Source: Alkalihalobacillus sp047302405 (GTDB taxonomy: Bacteria > Bacillota > Bacilli > Bacillales > Bacillaceae_D). Taken from it: DNA of 64,000 nt. The notes under the pieces are model-generated. The model was not told the DNA's origin and did no database searches. It saw nothing but the letters and a program-made list of their open reading frames with translations. The translations under genes were made by a program, and so were the position numbers. Shown piece after piece: positions 16,082 through 25,216 of this stretch. How positions within the stretch are numbered: position 1 is the stretch's first letter; the number at the start of each line of letters is the position of its first letter. Location of the stretch: the NCBI RefSeq assembly GCF_047302405.1, contig NZ_CP154853.1:1736001-1800000 (forward strand), in the 5' to 3' direction.

Positions 16082-17644
16082 TTAAAAATCCAATGCATCT
16101 ATTTGAATTTTTAATGGAGATTCATAAGTTGGATATTTAGTCCGCTTGTTAAAAGGACAAGTGAATTTTTCATTTAAATCCTTAACAATGTAGTTCATGT
16201 AATCGATTCTACTTTTTTGAAAGTGAAAACTTACTTCTCCATTTAAGTTTTGTGGAATTTTAGCAATATACATTGGTATTGAATCATCAGGATTCTTATA
16301 TTTTTCTGGATCTTGTACTAGCTCCAGCCATTTAACATATCGCTCAATTAACAAATGAGAAATAATTTTGTCAACAATATATTTAATACCACTAATATTA
16401 CACTCCATGATATTAAATCCGTTTTTTCTTCCGAAAGGATTTAATATTTCTTCTAAATGCGAGATAAAAGTACCCTGAAGAAAAATACTAAACTTTTTAT
16501 TCATACACTTAAATTCATGATTTTTAGATGTCTTACTAAAATATCGAATTTTCCAAAAAGCATCGATGCCTTCACATTCCATTTTCCATAATATAAAAGC
16601 ATACGCATGAGGACACAAATCGCCGGCTTGCCTTGCTTTATTAAAAATTTTTACACATTTGCTATGGTCTTTAATCACTTTTTGGAGAATAAATCGAGTT
16701 ATTGCTTTATAAATAATTCTCGTTTGTTTATAAATTTCAAAAAAAACACTGTCAATTCTATCTTTTTTTGTAAAATTATAAAGTGGAAATAGAGTAGGAA
16801 AAGCATCTATATAGTTATCTTTTAATTGTTGATAATTATTTTTAATCTTAAAGATATCAACCTTAGAAGAAATTTTTATTACTTCATTGTTTAGAATATC
16901 TTCATTAAAAGCATTAATTAATAATTTTGGTATTAGTCTTAGATAATCCGTCTCTTTTTTATCGACTTCAAAACTTATATTATAATTATCAAAAGGGTAA
17001 ATTATATGATATTTATGAACTTCATTGCGTGGTAATTTAAGCCAAGCACTTATGATCCTGTTCTTAATTTTTAGATGTTTTTGCCACGAAAAAAATATTA
17101 AACTTATATTTGAATTTAAAAAATTGTGGCCACAGGCACAATGAAAAGCCGGTTGGTTGCCTCTATTTATAAGATATTCTGGCATTAATTGATCGCATTT
17201 TACACACCTGTCCAATAGAATTTGAGATGGATGAAAAGCACAGTGGTCAAAAAGTTTAATTTGATGTAAAATACTATGATATCCTTTACTTAAACAAAGA
17301 GGGCAGTATGCTATATAAGAGTGAAAATAACTACGTTCATGATCAATATTTGGAATAAGATGAAGTGTTTTATCTGTTAATTTGTTATGGTATTTTTTTA
17401 AGTCTATACCAATTATCTTTTGACTCAATTTTGAATCAATGCTGGAAAAATTAATCAAATCTCGTTGATGGATACTTGCTCTTGAAATGTTTTTTAATTG
17501 CTGAATTTTCTCGTTCCCAATTAACGCTAAAACTGAGTTTCCATTTATAACATTAGCCCACATAAATTTCTCTAGTATTCCCCAAGGCGATTCATAAGGT
17601 TGTATCCAATTATTTGACCAAGTATATTGTTTTTTATTTTCCAT
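16082..17644 (-). CDS. TniQ/TnsD-like protein 1, orphan
   Basis: The 520-residue protein begins with the TniQ-type ESPWGILEKFMWAN and zinc-binding motifs: Cys114/Cys117 (YCPLCLSKGYH), Cys135/His138 and a ribbon Cys147/Cys150. TnsD/TniQ proteins read the target site for Tn7-like transposons. No TnsA, TnsB or TnsC is nearby, so this is an orphan. A diverged paralogue lies 0.7 kb upstream on the same strand. The gene is visibly richer in A and T than its neighbours, which suggests acquisition. Confidence 0.7.
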   Translation of the reverse strand: MENKKQYTWSNNWIQPYESPWGILEKFMWANVINGNSVLALIGNEKIQQLKNISRASIHQRDLINFSSIDSKLSQKIIGIDLKKYHNKLTDKTLHLIPNIDHERSYFHSYIAYCPLCLSKGYHSILHQIKLFDHCAFHPSQILLDRCVKCDQLMPEYLINRGNQPAFHCACGHNFLNSNISLIFFSWQKHLKIKNRIISAWLKLPRNEVHKYHIIYPFDNYNISFEVDKKETDYLRLIPKLLINAFNEDILNNEVIKISSKVDIFKIKNNYQQLKDNYIDAFPTLFPLYNFTKKDRIDSVFFEIYKQTRIIYKAITRFILQKVIKDHSKCVKIFNKARQAGDLCPHAYAFILWKMECEGIDAFWKIRYFSKTSKNHEFKCMNKKFSIFLQGTFISHLEEILNPFGRKNGFNIMECNISGIKYIVDKIISHLLIERYVKWLELVQDPEKYKNPDDSIPMYIAKIPQNLNGEVSFHFQKSRIDYMNYIVKDLNEKFTCPFNKRTKYPTYESPLKIQIDALDF

Positions 17645-17834
17645 TAATTTTACCCTTCTCCTATTATTATAATAAACGACTAGACTAACCTTATAAGGTT
17701 TATTTGGTACTTTTGTTTACTAATATGTGATCAGGTTTTACAAAACTTAACCACAAATTAAATGAAAGAATATTTAGAAATTAGTCTAATTTTAGCATAT
17801 AGATAATAGTTTTGTTAGGTATTTATGAAACATT

Positions 17835-17869
17835 AAAAAGGCTGTCGAGACTAAACTGACAACCTTTTT
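17835..17869. terminator. Bidirectional hairpin between the TniQ genes
   Basis: AAAAAGGCTGTC and GACAACCTTTTT form a stem with one mismatch and an 11-nt loop. It is flanked by A and T tracts on the two sides and lies after the small 17.9-kb ORF. Confidence 0.6.
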
Positions 17870-17946
17870 GAGATTATTTATAGTTTATTATTTATTGATT
17901 CAGTACTACTGATACATGTAAAATGTTGTAGCAAGAAATTATTACT

Positions 17947-18156
17947 TTAATTCTTCACAGGTGTAACTAATATTTGAAGACCCCTTTCATCTCCGTAATC
18001 CCATAATTTCACTTTAGGGTAAGTATTGTATGGCAGAATAAATTCTCTTTCATCTAAGTGTTTTATTGGACTATTATCTGTTGTACAGCCGGAAGTAAAT
18101 GTCGCAGGATGAATTGATATTAATCTCTCAGTATCGTTTTGAAAACAAAATTTTAT
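17947..18156 (-). pseudogene. Small protein gene with ATA in place of the start codon
   Basis: A clean 69-codon frame ends at 17947 and begins IKFCFQNDTERLIS at an ATA codon (18154-18156). A strong AGGAGG lies 8 bp before the ATA, exactly where an ATG would be expected. A short frame (ATG near 18210, MSLKQTYRKK) runs into it through an A6 tract in another phase, so an indel is a second explanation. It may be a silenced gene, a gene using AUA, or a sequencing error. No family is recognised. The composition (WDYGDERGLQILV) looks like real protein. Confidence 0.45.
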
Positions 18157-18357
18157 TTTACCACCCTCCTTCCTTTTTTCTGTATGTTTGTTTTAAACTC
18201 ATTTTAATCAATAATACTAATTATTCATAATAAACAGGTGAATTTGGTTGATTTACATTAATCTTTCAATAAACTTCTTGGCTTTGTCGTTTAATGTTTT
18301 TATTGAAAGACCTCTTTGACTTTCAAAATTTCACTTGCCTTCCTGTGTATAGATTTC

Positions 18358-19566
18358 TTAGTGAATCGTGATTGAATTTTTAAATAAATTAACCTCAATT
18401 AATAAGAAATTTTCACTAGCCCTTCCCTTTTCTTCGTTAGTACATAAGCTTTCTAAACCTTTTATTTCTTCCCACTCATTTTCTAAAGATAATAAATAAA
18501 CATTATTAATAATCCACTCAACAGTTTGAAAGCTCCATTTAATATCATTGTCGATATCTGTAATATTTGTAATGATGTTCATAATGAAATTATTATAGTT
18601 TTTAGTGAAAATCTGTTGATTTATATTGTGCATTTGTCTTTTTGTTTTTTTATTGTGTATGTTATAAATACTACTATTCTCATTAATCATTCTCCATTTT
18701 AAATAGGCATATGCTATATTACAACCGCTAAATGTAGGGTGTAAACGTGTAATAAAATGAATACACTTTTTATGTTGTAATAAATATTTCTTTCTTAAAA
18801 ATCTTGCATAACATTTAAACACAGAAAATGTAGCATCAAATAATTTCTTTTGACAGTTACTACAATTTTTTTCATAATGAAAATGATATTTACCATAATT
18901 TATCTTTTTATTTTTTTTAACTACCCTATTTTCTGTAACTTTATTAAACTTTTTGTTTAATAGAGATAAAGTTATATTATGTTTTGGTGGCAGGACTGCA
19001 TAAACTAATGAATATTTTTGTTTTTTATCAGTTATTCTTAAAAAATCCAACACTTCTTTATTAATTAAAGGCAATTTTTTTGTTATAAACCAATCTGGTA
19101 TCTTTAATAATATATTTTTATGTTTATAAAATAGATTCAAAGGATTATTACTTAAAGAGTAACTACCATTGCCTAAATAAGTTTGGAGTGTTTCTGTACT
19201 ATGATATGGACATTTGTTTAAGAAAATCAATTGATGAAAAATGCTGTGATATCCATTTAAAATACATTTAGGACAATACTTTAAATGACCACTAAAAAAA
19301 TCTGATTTATTAAGGATGTAATTTCTTCCAAATAAATCATTTATGATATTTTGTTGGTGTTCTCTTATAAATGAAGGTAATCTATCAACTGTTAGAAGGG
19401 TTGCACTCTTTTTTAACTGAAGACTATTTCTATCAAATAGTGCTACAATTTCTGCTGTCTTAACCATATTAGCCCAGGAGAGTTTCTCCAGAATACACCA
19501 AATAGATTCATATTTATTTATCCAATTTTTATTAAATGTAATTTTATTTTGCTTAATGACTATCAT
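18358..19566 (-). CDS. TniQ/TnsD-like protein 2, diverged paralogue
   Basis: The 402-residue protein shares the layout of the 16.1-kb protein: an ESIWCILEKLSWAN start, Cys98/Cys101 in YCPKCILNGYHSIFHQ and Cys119/His122. It also has a central helical segment where both have a Cys, then AYAYLKWRM here or AYAFILWKM there. It lacks the second CxxC ribbon and about 120 residues. It is very AT-rich. It may be a diverged target selector or a decaying copy. The paralogy with the downstream gene is clear from these shared blocks. Confidence 0.62.
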   Translation of the reverse strand: MIVIKQNKITFNKNWINKYESIWCILEKLSWANMVKTAEIVALFDRNSLQLKKSATLLTVDRLPSFIREHQQNIINDLFGRNYILNKSDFFSGHLKYCPKCILNGYHSIFHQLIFLNKCPYHSTETLQTYLGNGSYSLSNNPLNLFYKHKNILLKIPDWFITKKLPLINKEVLDFLRITDKKQKYSLVYAVLPPKHNITLSLLNKKFNKVTENRVVKKNKKINYGKYHFHYEKNCSNCQKKLFDATFSVFKCYARFLRKKYLLQHKKCIHFITRLHPTFSGCNIAYAYLKWRMINENSSIYNIHNKKTKRQMHNINQQIFTKNYNNFIMNIITNITDIDNDIKWSFQTVEWIINNVYLLSLENEWEEIKGLESLCTNEEKGRASENFLLIEVNLFKNSITIH

Positions 19567-20042
19567 CGGTTCACCACCTTTATAATAGAACAGTGTGAAC
19601 CGTTTAATTCAATTTAATACCAAAATATATAAACTTTTATCTTAATCCAAGCTTAATATTTTTTAGAATAATATAGCGTTTATTAATTTAATCTTACCTG
19701 CATATTTGCATAAATTCAGGTTCTATATAACTTCCAATAACATTACCTCTTTAAATTTGTTAATAATATAAGAGCAGTAATAGATCCCCTTCATTAGGTA
19801 ACTGCTCAAATATACCACTTAATGTCAACAGGTTTACTAATAGAAGAACGTCAACGATTTTTAAGTAAAAAAGCCTATTTCTCTTAGTTTTAACAAGGAA
19901 TTAGGCTTTGTTCTTCCACAATCGCGACAATTAAGGAATATCCATTTATATTGAATAGTATCATTGTACTAGGAATCAAAAAATGCAGTATTAAAACATA
20001 ACTCTTACTCAATTAAAGATCCTGTGGGACTTTTAATACTCA
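19567..20042. other. Intergenic region between the TniQ gene and the CBASS operon
   Basis: It contains the hairpin at 19870-19909 and, on the minus strand near 19760-19850, a short open stretch (LTLSGIFEQLPNEGDLLL) that may be a transposase-like remnant. I could not identify it. Confidence 0.3.
19870..19909 (-). terminator. Terminator downstream of the CBASS operon
   Basis: AAAGCCTA and TAGGCTTT arms enclose a 24-nt partly paired loop, flanked by A-rich sequence on the plus strand (T-rich on the minus strand). It is the first hairpin after the effector gene. Confidence 0.5.
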
Positions 20043-21155
20043 TTAAATAGTGATTGCTCTTTGATATTTTGTATCAGACCTATTGTTATATTCATACAAG
20101 TGAACTTCGGGTAGCATGTTTTGATTAATGCAGCGGCCGATTTCCACAGCCAACCCTGCTGGACCGAAATAGAACAAGTGAATTTCTGAATACTGATTTT
20201 CATTTTGTAATCGGTATATTTCTTTTCGGAAGACACTTTTCAGAACTTCAACATCATTCTCATATAAAACAGCATTTAATTTAGGCTCATCAATTTTGAT
20301 ATCAAACCTTTGGAATGAACCTTCAACTGTATCTTTTATATCCTTTTCATTAATATTTCCGCTCACTTGAACAGTGACCACTAATTTATCATGAACGTTT
20401 TCCGCTATCTTAACTTCTGGCAAACGGACATTTTTATCAGGATTCATATTTTCATGACACCACATTTGAGTGTCCCTATCAAACTGATGAACGACAGCAG
20501 CTGTTGTATCGGATATTAAACTTCCCAAATGAATTAATAACGGAATCGGAGATAGTGGGAAAACATAAAGATAGGTACCCTCATTTTCTCTCTTTGAATT
20601 CACCACTTTATGAAAGAAATCTTCATTATCTTTTTTGCCAGCACCCCACCCTTCATCAGTAAAATCAATAAATTCCTCCTGAAAAGAAACCGCATCCAAC
20701 AATAAACAGTTCGTCTCCTTTGACAAAAGGATGGAATCGACGGGCATCGGGTTCTTGCGCTTGTGAACCACCACGATTGCCTTATTTTTCTTAGAAAGCT
20801 GTTCTCTCACCCAGCTTTCATGATCTTCTTTCATATCAAACAAATCTTGAGGAGGGTACGCCTTAACATTTGTGTCAATTGTATGGTGACATGGACTGCA
20901 CATAAGCATAAGGTTCTCAAGAGAATCAACATTTTCATCCGTTATGCTGAATTCTTCAGCAAATTCTCGCCTCGGTCCACCTTTCTTTCCTTTCCCCTTT
21001 GCTTTACCAATAATATGAGCTCTCTCTCCAATATTTACTTTTGCATCAACATCATCCAGAATTAAGGCTGTCTTACACTTGGCACACATTCCACCTGAAC
21101 TTACCCATAAAGAACGGTCATCCACCGTGGAAAATTTAAAAGGGTCTCTGCTCAT
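20043..21155 (-). CDS. cap5: CBASS effector: HNH endonuclease fused to SAVED sensor (Cap5-like)
   Basis: The N-terminal part is an HNH/zinc-finger nuclease: CxxC at about Cys24/Cys27, GERAHIIG with His47, and CSPCHH at about 86-91. The C-terminal part (about 150-370) is a SAVED domain, which binds cyclic oligonucleotides. In the family, second-messenger binding drives assembly and non-specific DNA cutting, killing infected cells. The start ATG (21153-21155) overlaps the cap3 stop as ATGA, with GAGG 11 bp upstream. It is the last gene of the operon. Confidence 0.92.
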   Translation of the reverse strand: MSRDPFKFSTVDDRSLWVSSGGMCAKCKTALILDDVDAKVNIGERAHIIGKAKGKGKKGGPRREFAEEFSITDENVDSLENLMLMCSPCHHTIDTNVKAYPPQDLFDMKEDHESWVREQLSKKNKAIVVVHKRKNPMPVDSILLSKETNCLLLDAVSFQEEFIDFTDEGWGAGKKDNEDFFHKVVNSKRENEGTYLYVFPLSPIPLLIHLGSLISDTTAAVVHQFDRDTQMWCHENMNPDKNVRLPEVKIAENVHDKLVVTVQVSGNINEKDIKDTVEGSFQRFDIKIDEPKLNAVLYENDVEVLKSVFRKEIYRLQNENQYSEIHLFYFGPAGLAVEIGRCINQNMLPEVHLYEYNNRSDTKYQRAITI

Positions 21156-21628
21156 TTGTTCCACACCTCTAACTTTTTTATTTTTTCATTCTTCCGATTA
21201 CCTACCCAAACTCCGATAGATTCGGTCCCAATAATTAAGAAAAAAAGAAATGTTGATTCACACTGTGTCTTTCTCAACACTTTCTTCCACTCCCTTTTAT
21301 CGTGGAAAGAAGGGGAAGGGTGCTTCTCAGGATGAGTATGCCATTCTCCCACATAATTACAGGTACCATCACTTTCTCCCCAAATTTTATCAACAATTTC
21401 CTGATGGATTGCTAGGTGTTTTTTAAAGAAGCATCTTTCTCGTGTGTCTTTTTCCATCGGTTCTGTTATTAAATCAATGATGATATTATCAGAGCCTTCT
21501 AAAAATCTTCCCATTAAAACTCCGCCTGCTTCCGTATCCGTGCTTCCTAGTTGACGATACACATGTAACCTATCTAGAACATCATCGTTTATCTTTAATT
21601 TTGAGGTTGGACTTAAGGAGAAAATCAT
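21152..21628 (-). CDS. cap3: CBASS Cap3, JAMM-type deconjugating isopeptidase
   Basis: This 158-residue JAB/MPN domain protein has the full JAMM set: Glu33, His97-x-His99, ten residues, then Asp110 (GEWHTHP through SPSFHD). In type II CBASS, Cap3 removes CD-NTase from its conjugates and so counteracts Cap2. It overlaps cap2 by 4 bp and cap5 by 4 bp, giving a tightly coupled operon. Confidence 0.92.
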   Translation of the reverse strand: MIFSLSPTSKLKINDDVLDRLHVYRQLGSTDTEAGGVLMGRFLEGSDNIIIDLITEPMEKDTRERCFFKKHLAIHQEIVDKIWGESDGTCNYVGEWHTHPEKHPSPSFHDKREWKKVLRKTQCESTFLFFLIIGTESIGVWVGNRKNEKIKKLEVWNK

Positions 21629-23436
21629 GGTGTTTCACCAGCCTGACATATTGCACAATTTTCGTTCTTATATAGATAACGAGTATCAAACAACCTTTTG
21701 GAAGAAAATTCATATCTCTGACTTAAGTGATACCCTTGACTAAGGAGTTCCGAAGGATCACCCTTCCAAGACATGAGAGGGTTGTCCTTTTCTTCACCTG
21801 TCAAAACCCTTAAAACCAATCTAGTCGCCATAACGGCAGTCTCAAGGGCATCTATTGAACCATAGGGAGTGAAAACAGATTGACATCCTGCCAAAGATTT
21901 TCTGAAATATTGATCTGGGGCTGCAAAGGACGCTTGGTTTGCAATTAATCGTCGCGGAGCATCTGGTCGAGAAAATAGACACTGAAAGCACCCCTTTGTT
22001 CCTTTTTTTGTTGATAAGGCATGCCCGCCTAATCCAAGGGGATCCAGCCATGTGAAAATGATAGGTGGCGCACCGTCCATTTGACGCATCAATTCATTTA
22101 CAAATAGCTCTTCCGTCGGGGAGCCGAGAGCGATGATAACTAAGTCAGATTCAAGCAATAGTTGAGGTTCTCGGTAAAGGATTTCTAGAATATCCGAGGT
22201 TTCATATTCAACCTCGATAAACGGAAATTTATTCTCCATAGCTCTTTTCATCGCTTCTGTCTTAGGAAAATGATAATATCTATCAGTACCCTTAAAATAA
22301 ACATCACTTATACCTAATTCATGCCGATAAATGTTATCGATATCTAGGCTGTCTTTGTCAACCAAAGTAAACCTACCAATCCCCGCTCTTGCTAATTCAA
22401 AGCATATCCTACTTCCTAATGAACCGATCCCTACGACCGTCACTCTCTTATCAGAAATTCTACTATGCCCCTGGGTTCTATTTAGCAAGTAACCCTTATC
22501 ATGTCGTTTAATATCCAATGGAGTAATTTCAAATGCGGCCTGTTTTTTTCTCAAAGGGTGAAGAAAGGGAAAATTTTTTCCTTTTCCCTTTTCAGCACGG
22601 AAAGCAGAAAGCCTTAACCCTATAAGAGCTCTTTGCTCTTTTAGAATAGGAATTCCAAGTACAATATACTCTTCATCCCCCTTTTGCATTAACTTCTTCT
22701 TCAAATATTGTTTGAGGCTCTTCTTGGTTGAAGCCGTAATGTTGTTGTTGATAAGCTGACGATAGTCCTTTATATCCCATGTATCCCAAAATGCAGGTGG
22801 TCTTATGGAAGAAGATTTTCTCAAGGGAATATATATTCCTTTGCTCTCTTTAAATTCATCTAACACTCTGCTGCTATATAAATTGTTCATATATTGAACT
22901 GTACTATCATTAATGCTATCTAATAAAATTGATTTTCTTCGCTTCTCATCCTGAAAAACCAATATCTTTTTAAAGTGTTCTTCAGGAGTGATAATAGCAT
23001 CAGTACGGCAAATCCCTTCCTGCCTTGACCATAATGCTTCAAACTCAATCAAGAAGTCCTCTGAGTTCAATTTAAGAACGCCCTCTTCCAGCGTTCTTTT
23101 TGCACGCTGAAACGATTCATATATAATCCCTTTAGGGTTGTTCCTATCGAGCAGTACACCTTCGTCATGTGAATAGCATATAAATCCATCTGGTTCTATA
23201 TGAGGAATAAAACCAGCTTCTTGACGATTTTTCAAGAAATACATAGGTTTTTTCAAAGGAAAGTGAGAAGGAAGAGCAAGCTGAATCGTAAATTGGTCAT
23301 CCAACACGCATATCTTCCCCTCAAATGCATAGAGAAACTGACTCCGTTCACTTTTTAATTGTTGTACATCTACTACCTGCACTTCTGCAAAGAGCTTCCC
23401 CAAGTCCAGGTTTTCAATAGTATAAACATCTGACAT
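21625..23436 (-). CDS. cap2: CBASS Cap2, fused E2-E1 conjugating enzyme
   Basis: The protein has about 603 residues from the ATG at 23434-23436. The N-terminal E2-like domain has the likely catalytic Cys87 in PDGFICYSHDEG. A linker region follows, then a ThiF/E1 adenylation domain with GIGSLGS at about 336-342 and the nucleotide-binding Asp in TLVDKDSLD. The likely E1 cysteine is Cys518 (LAGCQS), and structural CxxC pairs lie at 483/486 and 594/597. Cap2 charges and conjugates the CD-NTase C-terminus to targets, which primes the enzyme. It sits 9 bp after the CD-NTase. Confidence 0.93.
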   Translation of the reverse strand: MSDVYTIENLDLGKLFAEVQVVDVQQLKSERSQFLYAFEGKICVLDDQFTIQLALPSHFPLKKPMYFLKNRQEAGFIPHIEPDGFICYSHDEGVLLDRNNPKGIIYESFQRAKRTLEEGVLKLNSEDFLIEFEALWSRQEGICRTDAIITPEEHFKKILVFQDEKRRKSILLDSINDSTVQYMNNLYSSRVLDEFKESKGIYIPLRKSSSIRPPAFWDTWDIKDYRQLINNNITASTKKSLKQYLKKKLMQKGDEEYIVLGIPILKEQRALIGLRLSAFRAEKGKGKNFPFLHPLRKKQAAFEITPLDIKRHDKGYLLNRTQGHSRISDKRVTVVGIGSLGSRICFELARAGIGRFTLVDKDSLDIDNIYRHELGISDVYFKGTDRYYHFPKTEAMKRAMENKFPFIEVEYETSDILEILYREPQLLLESDLVIIALGSPTEELFVNELMRQMDGAPPIIFTWLDPLGLGGHALSTKKGTKGCFQCLFSRPDAPRRLIANQASFAAPDQYFRKSLAGCQSVFTPYGSIDALETAVMATRLVLRVLTGEEKDNPLMSWKGDPSELLSQGYHLSQRYEFSSKRLFDTRYLYKNENCAICQAGETP

Positions 23437-23445
23437 AAACACACC

Positions 23446-24483
23446 TCATGCAGAAGAATGGTCTACCATGATGGCTGGTCCTCTCTGCTGAGCGGATTCC
23501 TTCTTGGTCGGAACAGGGAAGTCTTCTCCGAACTCTTTTTGTAATATTTCGCATGCCTTTACTGGGTCCGTTTCATCTCTTGCCTCTTTCAAAATATCAC
23601 GCAAGGATTCCAGCTTGGTCTTGAAATTCTTCATTTGGCCGCCTGTCATCTTCTCGTAAATATCGTTATATGGAGGAGTAGGTAGATTCACCTCTAACCG
23701 CTCTTCCAATTCAGAGTCATCATTAAACCTATAACTAAATGAGTTAATCATATTTTGAACAAACGATTTCACTGCGTCCAAGTCATCGTATGTCTTAGTA
23801 AATGCGTTATAAGAAAAATGCGGATGAAAGTGAGTTAAACCAGCTACTGTTAACCCAATTCCTGAAGGACGGTTCACGACACCCTTAAACTTCAAGTCTT
23901 TCCATCGCTTTAAATATCGAATAACCCTTCTGTATTGCTTACGGTCTTCTTTATCGGTAAGGTTTTCTTTGATGGTTCTTACCAACTCTTTTGGATCAGA
24001 ATGCTCCCAGATCCTGCTATCACTCCCACTTCCGAGCTTCCCTTTTGCAAGGTACGTTTGACCATCATCATTTTCAGTTGAATATATCGTAAAGTCCACA
24101 TGATAATTTAGGTCCTCTTCATCACCTTCCCCTTCGAACTTTACAGTCACACAAGGATACTTCATCTCAGTGTCTTCATAATCATCCTTTAATGCATTAT
24201 ATACAAGCTTCTTTGCTACAACTGGATTTGGATAGTCTTCAGTCGAGATGTTAAACAAAAGGCCGACATCTATATCATAATCGCCGCCCTCTAATGACTT
24301 AACTCCAGTGTGCATTGTATAACTACCTTGATGAAAAATATCATACTTGCCTTCTTCAAAATCGATGTTTTCTTTTAAGACATCAAGCAACTCCTCACGT
24401 TTTTCACGCAGGACTGTGTTATCATCGATTTCTAACTTGATTGCACCATGAAAATCAAGAAAATAAGATTGCAGGTTCCTCAT
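23446..24483 (-). CDS. CBASS CD-NTase (cGAS/DncV-like nucleotidyltransferase)
   Basis: The 345-residue enzyme makes a cyclic oligonucleotide alarm when phage infects. The nucleotidyltransferase signature is clear: GSY at 53-55, GGDYDID with Asp70 and Asp72, and third acid Asp130 in YHVDFTIYS. The C-terminus is a short flexible tail ending DHSSA, the type of end that Cap2 conjugates. The exact product and clade cannot be read from sequence alone. It is first in the operon, behind a promoter about 140 bp upstream and a good AGGAGG. Confidence 0.92.
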   Translation of the reverse strand: MRNLQSYFLDFHGAIKLEIDDNTVLREKREELLDVLKENIDFEEGKYDIFHQGSYTMHTGVKSLEGGDYDIDVGLLFNISTEDYPNPVVAKKLVYNALKDDYEDTEMKYPCVTVKFEGEGDEEDLNYHVDFTIYSTENDDGQTYLAKGKLGSGSDSRIWEHSDPKELVRTIKENLTDKEDRKQYRRVIRYLKRWKDLKFKGVVNRPSGIGLTVAGLTHFHPHFSYNAFTKTYDDLDAVKSFVQNMINSFSYRFNDDSELEERLEVNLPTPPYNDIYEKMTGGQMKNFKTKLESLRDILKEARDETDPVKACEILQKEFGEDFPVPTKKESAQQRGPAIMVDHSSA

Positions 24484-24620
24484 CCTTTGTACCTCCTAAT
24501 TCATATTATGTTCTGGGATGTTTTTATTTTGGTGTAGGTTTATTCAAAAAGCTAAGTGAGAAGAGAAATTCATCTAGATGGCAGAACGACAAGAACGTAT
24601 GATCGCGTTTCTATTCTACC

Positions 24621-24650
24621 ATTATATCTTTATACCTTTTTATTCGTCAA
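24621..24650 (-). promoter_or_regulatory. CBASS operon promoter
   Basis: On the minus strand TTGACG (24645-24650) and TATAAT (24621-24626) are spaced by 18 bp, a near-consensus SigA promoter. The leader would be about 130 nt, with no terminator seen in it. Confidence 0.65.
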
Positions 24651-25084
24651 CTATATTACGCTTCATAAAGTAGTTTTGAAAGAAGCCTGTTCTCAACGGA
24701 AGCGACCTATGTTAAACTTCGTTAATTAGTTTTTTTCAAAAAAACAACAAAGCGTAATTCCATTAAAGATTTTTTAATAGACAAGAACAAATGTTGATTA
24801 ACTTGCAAACAATCCTAAGGTTTATTACCACCTCCCTAAATGATGTTAGTAAACATCGTTTTACTTTTAGGTCTAATGACTTTGGTAAATCTAGCATAAT
24901 AATCCTCTTAATAGTTAATGTACAACTAAACGGCTAGTATAATTGTCTCGGAATTGTTGAATAAATACAATAAATTTTATTTCAATTATAGGAATATTTC
25001 TAAAGGGAATAAGCATTTAAATAACAAAAACGCTTCAACTTATCACCGTTGTATAAAAATACAAAAACAAGCATATTTATATTT
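24651..25084. other. AT-rich intergenic region upstream of CBASS
   Basis: I see no convincing gene. Short reading frames lack ribosome binding sites. The region separates the CBASS promoter from the endonuclease-derived repeats. Confidence 0.4.
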
Positions 25085-25216
25085 GAGAAGTCGTAACATT
25101 GTCTTCATTAACCGAGAAGTCATAACATTGTCTTCAATAAAAAATTGAAGACAATGTTATGACAAACTAAAAAAAACCTTATTACATAAGGATCTTCTTG
25201 TCATGATATTGTCTTC
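25085..25216. repeat. Four copies of an endonuclease-3'-end-like repeat, including a 20-bp perfect palindrome
   Basis: The core GTCATAACATTGTCTTC appears at 25090-25106 (one change), 25119-25135, 25147-25163 (reverse strand) and 25200-25216 (two changes). The first two are in longer tandem units with a period of 29 bp. Copies two and three form a perfect inverted repeat with 20-bp arms (25119-25138 and 25144-25163) around five A residues. The fourth copy is the actual end of the homing endonuclease gene and encodes its SKTIS terminus and stop. Confidence 0.8.
25169..25191 (-). terminator. Terminator after the homing endonuclease gene
   Basis: The CCTTAT and ATAAGG stem with a 3-nt loop (25177-25191) is followed on the minus strand by eight T residues. 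It lies just after the endonuclease stop codon. Confidence 0.6.

Noticed and set aside
18170..18215. Programmed -1 frameshift at A_AAA_AAG before the 17.9-kb ORF
   Set aside because: The downstream frame needs a +1, not a -1, shift; the -1 frame stops after seven codons. A mutation or ATA start is simpler.
25085..25216. CRISPR array
   Set aside because: There are only four partial copies, in mixed orientation and with unequal spacing, and no cas genes. They match the end of the adjacent endonuclease gene instead.
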